A stretch of DNA of 44,505 nt from an uncultured Alphaproteobacteria bacterium (GTDB taxonomy: Bacteria > Pseudomonadota > Alphaproteobacteria > HIMB59), in assembly GCA_902521795.1 (NCBI GenBank), contig CABYSX010000011.1:1-44505 (forward strand), in the 5' to 3' direction. Positions 39,677-44,505 of the stretch are shown piece after piece (the stretch's first letter is position 1; the number at the start of each line of letters is the position of its first letter). The notes under the pieces were generated by a model that saw only the letters and a program-made list of their open reading frames with translations, was not told the origin of the DNA and searched no databases. The position numbers were made by a program, and so were the translations under genes.

Positions 39677-42438
39677 TGTCAGAAAATATTAAATTCAAGA
39701 TTGATGGGAATGAATATTTAGCTGGTAAAGATGAGTCTATCTGGGACGTTGCAAAAAAAAATAACATAGATATTCCCCATCTTTGTTATTCTCCTGAGCC
39801 GGGTTATCGAGCAGATGGTAATTGCCGTGCATGTATGGTCGAAATTAAAGGTGAGAGAACTCTTGCCGCTTCATGTATACGTAAACCAACTGAGGGTATG
39901 GAGGTCACCGTAAATTCTTCTAGAGCAGAAAAATCTCGCTCTATGGTTTTTGAACTTTTAGTTTCTGATCAACCTGACAAAAATGTTTCACCTGATCCTG
40001 AGTCAAAATTTTGGAACTGGTCAGATAAATTAGGTGTCACCGATAGCCGTTTCCCAAGTAAAGATAAAATAGAATTAGACAGGTCTCATAAAGCTATGAG
40101 TGTAAATTTAGATGCATGTATTAATTGTAATTTATGTGTTCGTGCTTGCCGTGAGGTTCAGGTTAACGATGTAATTGGTATGGCTTATAGAGGTTCAACT
40201 GCTAAAGTAATTTTTGATTTGGACGATCCAATGGGTAATAGCACTTGTGTTGCGTGTGGAGAGTGTGTTCAAGCTTGTCCAACAGGAGCCCTTATGGAGT
40301 CCACTGTTGTTAATGAGGAAGGGCATAGAGACGCTTATTCAGATAAAGTTGTAGAGAGTGTTTGCCCTTACTGTGGAGTTGGATGTCAAACTGAAGTTCA
40401 CGTTAAAGATGAAAAAATTTTATACGTTGATGGAAAAAATGGTCCTGCAAACGAAAATAGACTATGTGTTAAAGGCAGGTTTGGATTTGATTATATAAAC
40501 CATGATGGGAGACTCACTAAACCTTTGGTTAGAAAATCTGGTGTAAATAAAGATCCTAATTTAGAAATTAAAGATGCTGATATTTATGATTATTTTGAAG
40601 AAACCACTTGGGATGATGCTTTAAGTAGAGCTTCAGCAGGCTTTTTAAATTTAAAAGAAGATCATGGGCCAAAAAGTTTAGCTGGTTTTGGATCCGCAAA
40701 GTGCTCTAACGAAGAGGCTTATCTCTTCCAAAAATTAGTAAGAGTGGGTTTTGGATCTAATAATGTCGATCACTGTACTAGACTTTGCCATGCCTCTTCA
40801 GTTGCAGCATTAATGGAATGTGTTAATTCTGGAGCTGTATCAGCACCGTTTATGTCTGCCTCTGATGCAGACTGTGTAATCGTAATTGGGGCTAGACCAA
40901 CAGAAAACCATCCAGTAGCAGCTACTTATCTCAAACGTGCTGCTAAAAGAGGTGCAAAACTTATTGTGATGGACCCAAGAAAACAAGGTTTAACAAAACA
41001 CGCTACTCATAATTTACAATTTAAAGCGGGAACTGACGTTGCTATGCTCAATGCACTTTTATACACAATTGTAGAAGAAAAACTTTACGACGAACAATAT
41101 ATTCAAGGACAAACTGAAGGGTTTGAAAAATTACAAGTGGAAATAAAAGATTTTTCTCCTGAGAAAATGGAAGCCATTTGTGGTATTAAAGCTCAAGAGC
41201 TACGTAAAGTTGCGAGGCTTTATGCAAAATCAGAGAGATCAATTATATTCTGGGGTATGGGAATTTCCCAACACGTTCATGGAACAGATAACGCTAGATG
41301 TTTAATCGCACTAGCCTTAACAACCGGACAAATTGGTAGAGAGGGAACAGGACTACATCCGCTTAGAGGACAAAATAATGTTCAAGGCGCCTCTGATGCT
41401 GGATTAATTCCAATGGTCTTCCCAGATTATCAATCTGTTGAAGATGGAAGTATTCATCAAAAATATGAAAATTTTTGGAATACAGGCTTAGACGATAAAA
41501 AAGGTTTAACAGTTGTTGAAGTTATTAATAAAATTTTAGAAGATGAAATTAAAGGGATGTACATTATGGGTGAAAATCCTGCAATGTCAGATCCAGACCA
41601 AAAACATGCAAGAGCTGCATTAGCTAAATTAGATCATCTAGTAGTCCAAGATATTTTTATGACAGAAACTGCTTGGCATGCAGACGTTATTCTTCCATCT
41701 TCAGCACATGCTGAAAAAACTGGAACTTATACAAATACGAATAGACAAGTGCAATTAGGTCGTCAGGCTGTAGCCCCTCCGGGGTCTGCAAGACAAGATT
41801 GGTGGATTACTCAGGCTATAGCTCAGGGTTTGGGCTTAGATTGGAGTTATTTACACCCAAGAGATATCTTTAATGAAATGGCACAAGTCATGCCGTCATT
41901 AAAGAATATAACTTATGAAAGATTAGAAAATGAAAACTCAGTTACATATCCCTGTGATGATCCAAATAAACCAGGAAATGAAATTATATTTAATGAAAAT
42001 TTTCCAACTGCAAATGGAAGAGGTAAAATAGTTCCTGCTAAATTAATTCCCCCAGCAGAGTTACCAGATGATGATTTTCCAATGATTTTAACTACTGGTA
42101 GATTGCTAGAGCACTGGCATACGGGTTCCATGACTAGAAGAGCAAATGTCTTAGATCATCTTGAACCAGAAGCAATAGTAAGTATGAACAGATGGGATAT
42201 GAAAAGAATGACCATTAGTCCTGGAGATCAAGTTTTAGTTAAAACTAAAAGAGGATCACTCGCTATTAAAGTAAGGAGCGATAAAGAAATTCCTGAAGGT
42301 ATGGTTTTTATGCCTTTCTGTTTTGCCGAGGCTGCAGCAAATGTATTAACTAACCCACAACTAGATCCAATTGGTAAAATCCCAGAATTTAAGTTTAGTG
42401 CAGCAAGTGTAGAAAAAATACAAGCTGTAGCAAATTAA
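39676..42438 (+). CDS. fdsA: NAD-linked formate dehydrogenase, molybdenum (alpha) subunit
   Basis: Oxidises formate to CO2 at bis-MGD molybdenum. The N-terminal [2Fe-2S] domain uses Cys37, Cys50, Cys53 and Cys67. Two ferredoxin-type [4Fe-4S] sites use Cys148/151/154/158 and Cys191/194/197/201. The site next to the cofactor uses Cys230, Cys233, Cys237 and Cys264. The molybdenum ligand is Cys371, followed by the catalytic His372 (LCHASSVA), so it is a cysteine, not a selenocysteine, enzyme. The cofactor domains continue to the end (MGENPAMSDPD, VILPSSAHAEKTGTYTNTNRQ, TTGRLLEHWHTGSMTRR). Length 920 is typical. It ends 3 bases from a convergent gene, and no fdsD gene follows. Confidence 0.97.
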   Translation: MSENIKFKIDGNEYLAGKDESIWDVAKKNNIDIPHLCYSPEPGYRADGNCRACMVEIKGERTLAASCIRKPTEGMEVTVNSSRAEKSRSMVFELLVSDQPDKNVSPDPESKFWNWSDKLGVTDSRFPSKDKIELDRSHKAMSVNLDACINCNLCVRACREVQVNDVIGMAYRGSTAKVIFDLDDPMGNSTCVACGECVQACPTGALMESTVVNEEGHRDAYSDKVVESVCPYCGVGCQTEVHVKDEKILYVDGKNGPANENRLCVKGRFGFDYINHDGRLTKPLVRKSGVNKDPNLEIKDADIYDYFEETTWDDALSRASAGFLNLKEDHGPKSLAGFGSAKCSNEEAYLFQKLVRVGFGSNNVDHCTRLCHASSVAALMECVNSGAVSAPFMSASDADCVIVIGARPTENHPVAATYLKRAAKRGAKLIVMDPRKQGLTKHATHNLQFKAGTDVAMLNALLYTIVEEKLYDEQYIQGQTEGFEKLQVEIKDFSPEKMEAICGIKAQELRKVARLYAKSERSIIFWGMGISQHVHGTDNARCLIALALTTGQIGREGTGLHPLRGQNNVQGASDAGLIPMVFPDYQSVEDGSIHQKYENFWNTGLDDKKGLTVVEVINKILEDEIKGMYIMGENPAMSDPDQKHARAALAKLDHLVVQDIFMTETAWHADVILPSSAHAEKTGTYTNTNRQVQLGRQAVAPPGSARQDWWITQAIAQGLGLDWSYLHPRDIFNEMAQVMPSLKNITYERLENENSVTYPCDDPNKPGNEIIFNENFPTANGRGKIVPAKLIPPAELPDDDFPMILTTGRLLEHWHTGSMTRRANVLDHLEPEAIVSMNRWDMKRMTISPGDQVLVKTKRGSLAIKVRSDKEIPEGMVFMPFCFAEAAANVLTNPQLDPIGKIPEFKFSAASVEKIQAVAN

Positions 42439-42441
42439 TTT

Positions 42442-42957
42442 TTAAAAAATATTCAGAACTTCTTTGATAGGTATGTTTTTTATATAAACAATTAAACCTA
42501 TAAGAATTAAAAAAAGAAAGTTAATAGTCATAATAAAATGAAATAACTTAAATTTTGATTTATTATTAATATTTTCACTTTCCAGTACAAGTAATGATTT
42601 ATTTTGTTGAATTGGTGATTGATTATCTAATTGATGAAATATGCTTAATTCCCCATCTAATGATTGATCCACTTGTGTGACCTCAGATTTTTTTTGTAAA
42701 AAAGAATCAAGAGAGTTTATTTTCTTTTCCAAAGATTCAATTTTTGAATTTAATTCATTAAAATCTAAATTATCGTTAGTCGATTTAACTTCTATTGTAG
42801 GAGATGTTTGTTCAACCCTTGGACTATATTCTTTGTTTTCTAATTGTTTTTTAATTTCAGCTAGTGAGTCTAAAATTTTTTTTGACTTATCTTCGTTTAA
42901 GTTTGAAGTATTGCTCCTTGAAGTATCTCTACCAAATTGATCAATGTCTGAAACCAT
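42442..42957 (-). CDS. Unrecognised membrane-anchored coiled-coil protein
   Basis: I do not recognise this 171-residue protein. The first 140 residues are hydrophilic and rich in Ser, Asn, Asp, Glu and Lys, with two probable coiled-coil stretches (about 26-42 and 66-92, the second LNSKIESLEKKINSLDSFLQ). One strong membrane helix lies near the C-terminus (about 140-163), followed by a short tail. There is no signal peptide, so it is probably a tail-anchored protein with its body in the cytoplasm. Convergent with fdsA (3-base gap) and upstream of nothing obvious. Base usage is like that of its neighbours. Confidence 0.7.
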   Translation of the reverse strand: MVSDIDQFGRDTSRSNTSNLNEDKSKKILDSLAEIKKQLENKEYSPRVEQTSPTIEVKSTNDNLDFNELNSKIESLEKKINSLDSFLQKKSEVTQVDQSLDGELSIFHQLDNQSPIQQNKSLLVLESENINNKSKFKLFHFIMTINFLFLILIGLIVYIKNIPIKEVLNIF

Positions 42958-43004
42958 AAACTTTAAGATTAATGTAACTATAAGAAATAATCAATTGAAG
43001 ACAG

Positions 43005-43080
<76 letters not shown>

Positions 43081-43121
43081 ATTGTGTAATTATTTATATT
43101 AAAATTTAAAATAAACAATAT

Positions 43122-43844
43122 TTAAAAAGTACTAATTTTGAAATGATAAGCAGCAATTGCTAGAGAATTAGCAGCATTATAACTATCAATTCCATTCACA
43201 TTCACCTGTGGGATGCATATTTTAAAGTCACTCTTACTTAATATATTTTTTCTAATACCCTTTCCCTCACTACCTACTATAATCACTGACTTATTATCAA
43301 ATTTAAAATCTTTATTAATTTCCTGACCACTCATATCCAAGGAATATGTCCAATATCCTCTTTTTTTTAAAACCTCTATTGACCTGTTTATATTTTTGGA
43401 AACATGATATTTCAATACTTCAACAGCTCCAGACGAAGTTAAAGAGGTTACGTCATTAATATCTGCTGAAGAATGTTCAGAGAGCAGTAAACCATCAGCA
43501 CCTATTAGAAGTGCTGTTCTTATTATATTTCCTAGATTATTTTGATCTGTGATTTGATCAGCTATAATAATAAGTGATTTTTCGTTATTTTTAATAATAT
43601 CGTCTAAATTGAAGGGTTTATATTTCTCTCTTCTTATGACGATATCATAAAAAAACCTATCATTTTTAATACCAAGTCTAGAAAAATCATTTTTTTTCAA
43701 TAACCTTGTCTTATTATTCAGTTTATTTTGTTCTATTAATTCCGAAAAATACGATTTTTTTTCAATATTTATGAAAATTTCAATTATTTTTTCAGGATTG
43801 TGCAATATACAACTTGTGCAAGAATTTATACCTGAAATAAGCAT
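43122..43844 (-). CDS. rlmB: 23S rRNA Gm2251-type methyltransferase RlmB (SpoU family)
   Basis: Ribose 2'-O-methyltransferase of the SPOUT superfamily. The N-terminal substrate-binding domain is about 1-75. The catalytic knot shows motif 1 QNNLGNIIRTALLIGADG (about 100-117), motif 2 VIIVGSEGKGIRKNIL and motif 3 CIPQVNVNGIDSYNAANSLAIAAY. Motif 3 is unusual, since most relatives have a SLNVS-like core where this has SYNAANS. The protein has 240 residues. RlmB and the related TrmH cannot be fully separated; the N-terminal domain and the position before tRNA-tuf favour RlmB. Confidence 0.85.
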   Translation of the reverse strand: MLISGINSCTSCILHNPEKIIEIFINIEKKSYFSELIEQNKLNNKTRLLKKNDFSRLGIKNDRFFYDIVIRREKYKPFNLDDIIKNNEKSLIIIADQITDQNNLGNIIRTALLIGADGLLLSEHSSADINDVTSLTSSGAVEVLKYHVSKNINRSIEVLKKRGYWTYSLDMSGQEINKDFKFDNKSVIIVGSEGKGIRKNILSKSDFKICIPQVNVNGIDSYNAANSLAIAAYHFKISTF

Positions 43845-43879
43845 AGTTTCTAAATAGCAGTAAAAAATTAGGAAGTCTA

Positions 43880-43907
43880 TTGACTTTCAAAGACAATTAT
43901 CTATTAA
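43880..43907 (+). promoter_or_regulatory. Putative promoter for tRNA-Tyr (and possibly tRNA-Gly-tuf)
   Basis: TTGACT at 43880-43885 is one base off the -35 consensus, and TATTAA at 43902-43907 follows after 16 bases. Transcription would begin near 43914, about 17 bases before the tRNA-Tyr 5' end. The site lies between rlmB (divergent) and the tRNA. The elements are seen; use is inferred. Confidence 0.55.
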
Positions 43908-43930
43908 TCAACAACTGTTTTATACACTTT

Positions 43931-44016
43931 GGAGGGATGGCCGAGTGGTTAAAGGCGGCAGACTGTAAATCTGTTCACGCAAGTGTACGTAGGTTCGAAT
44001 CCTACTCCCTCCACCA
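43931..44016 (+). tRNA. tRNA-Tyr (GTA anticodon)
   Basis: Class II tRNA with a long variable arm. The acceptor stem GGAGGGA pairs with TCCCTCC, the D arm is GCCGAGTGGTTAAAGGC, the anticodon arm CAGACTGTAAATCTG has GTA, the variable arm is TCACGCAAGTGTACG, the T arm loop is TTCGAAT, and ACCA is encoded. Followed by a T-rich stretch but no stem that would act as a terminator, so transcription may continue toward tRNA-Gly and tuf. Confidence 0.96.
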
Positions 44017-44110
44017 CTTTTTTCTCACTTTTCTTATTGAATTTTAAAGAAAAATTAGTAGTTTATCGGAACTCACAAGGATTTGATTTTGAGTATGTTT
44101 TGTAGTGGTT

Positions 44111-44128
44111 ACCCGCTAATTCGCGGGT
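44111..44128 (+). repeat. Hairpin overlapping the tRNA-Gly 5' end
   Basis: ACCCGC (44111-44116) pairs perfectly with GCGGGT (44123-44128) across a 6-base loop. The second arm is the first six bases of tRNA-Gly. The leader arm also repeats the 3' end of the same tRNA (ACCCGCT followed by AATT), as if it were a remnant of a lost upstream copy. In the precursor RNA it could compete with the true acceptor stem. Confidence 0.55.
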
Positions 44129-44196
44129 GTAGCTTAATGGTAAAGCTCCAGCCTTCCAAGCTGGCTACGAGGGTTCGATTCCCTTCACCCGCTCCA
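44123..44196 (+). tRNA. tRNA-Gly (TCC anticodon)
   Basis: The acceptor stem GCGGGTG pairs with CACCCGC, the D arm is AGCTTAATGGTAAAGCT, the anticodon arm CAGCCTTCCAAGCTG has TCC, the T arm is GAGGG-TTCGATT-CCCTT, and TCCA ends the gene. It sits 54 bases before tuf, an arrangement (tRNA-Tyr, tRNA-Gly, tuf) shared with many proteobacteria, where tRNAs and tuf are co-transcribed and separated by RNase P. Confidence 0.95.
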
Positions 44197-44250
44197 ATTG
44201 CATTGAAAAAATTAAATAACAGATATTAAAAAAAGAGGTAACAACTTAAA

Positions 44251-44505
44251 ATGACTAAAGAAAAATTTGACAGATCGAAAGAACACGTCAACATCGGAAC
44301 TATCGGTCACGTCGACCATGGTAAAACCACACTTACTGCTGCAATTACAAAAGTATTAGCTGAAAAAGGTGGTGCGGAGTTTACTGCGTATGATGAAATT
44401 GATAAAGCACCTGAAGAAAAAGAGAGAGGTATTACAATTTCAACTGCGCACGTTGAATATTCAACAGACAAAAGACACTATGCTCACGTTGATTGTCCTG
44501 GTCAC
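44251..44505 (+). CDS. tuf: Elongation factor Tu, N-terminal part (cut by window end)
   Basis: GTPase that delivers aminoacyl-tRNA to the ribosome. The first 85 residues are present: the [19 protein letters not shown] start, the P-loop GHVDHGKT, the switch region with [10 protein letters not shown], and the beginning of DCPGH at the edge. It has the clearest Shine-Dalgarno site I noticed, AGAGGT at 44234-44239, 11 bases before the ATG. Codons are richer in C and G at the third position than in the division genes, as expected for a very highly expressed gene. Confidence 0.98.
   Translation, partial: MTKEKFDRSKEHVNIGTIGHVDHGKTTLTAAITKVLAEKGGAEFTAYDEIDKAPEEKERGITISTAHVEYSTDKRHYAHVDCPGH

Noticed and set aside
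40765..40800. Selenocysteine in the formate dehydrogenase active site
   Set aside because: The molybdenum-ligand codon is TGC (Cys371) and there is no in-frame TGA, so this is a cysteine enzyme.

Overview
The window is about 44.5 kb of dense, very AT-rich chromosome from a bacterium that looks like a streamlined, probably marine alphaproteobacterium of the SAR11/HIMB59 kind. The basis is gene content and order: yqeY-dnaG-rpoD, the mraZ-to-ftsW cluster, a histone-deacetylase-family gene followed by xseB and dxs, a TIGR02186 protein beside TauE, a three-subunit-type NAD-linked formate dehydrogenase, and a DnaG whose zinc ligands are mostly replaced as I recall for Alphaproteobacteria. Intergenic space is tiny, start/stop overlaps of 4 bases are common, and proteins are rich in Lys, Asn and Ile. 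The lineage is inferred from these traits, not from a marker-gene tree.

Layout. 1-3.8 kb: end of yqeY, then dnaG and rpoD, followed by a CAT-anticodon tRNA. 4-13.6 kb: outer-membrane lipid transport (mlaC, mlaA) on the minus strand, then uvrD and an aminopeptidase P on the plus strand, then ligA, recN and bamD on the minus strand. 13.6-14.6 kb: an AmpD-like amidase and the RNase P RNA gene. 14.6-23.7 kb: the division and cell-wall cluster mraZ, rsmH, ftsL, ftsI, murE (in two reading frames), murF, mraY, murD, ftsW. It stops there, and murG, murC, murB, ddl, ftsQ, ftsA and ftsZ are not in the window. 23.7-27.4 kb: a class I glutamine amidotransferase, a histone-deacetylase-family hydrolase, xseB and dxs, fused to the division cluster by overlapping starts. 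27.4-33.7 kb: aroC, fabI, pdxH, a nucleotidyltransferase, pyrE, a small DUF2256 gene missed by ordinary start-codon rules, a Usp protein, a TIGR02186 membrane protein, a TauE-type permease and a RibD/DHFR-like reductase.

33.7-42.4 kb is a compact molybdenum/formate module: mobA and fdhD on one strand, mobB and moeA on the other, tusA, a LysR regulator, an NuoE-NuoF-type fused formate dehydrogenase beta/gamma subunit and the large molybdenum subunit. Together these would load bis-MGD and sulfur into the enzyme and oxidise formate to CO2 with reduction of NAD. 42.4-44.5 kb holds one unrecognised membrane-anchored coiled-coil gene, tRNA-Thr, rlmB, tRNA-Tyr, tRNA-Gly and the start of tuf.

I saw no rRNA, CRISPR array, insertion sequence, prophage or integrase. 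The most noteworthy items are the frameshifted or split murE, the MraZ operator decamers lying on a near-perfect promoter, the non-ATG DUF2256 gene placed in frame behind the Usp stop codon, the truncated dcw cluster continuing into GATase-HDAC-xseB-dxs, the inverted repeat between lysR and the formate dehydrogenase genes, and a hairpin in the tRNA-Gly leader that copies the tRNA's own 3' end. No clearly new multi-gene system was found.
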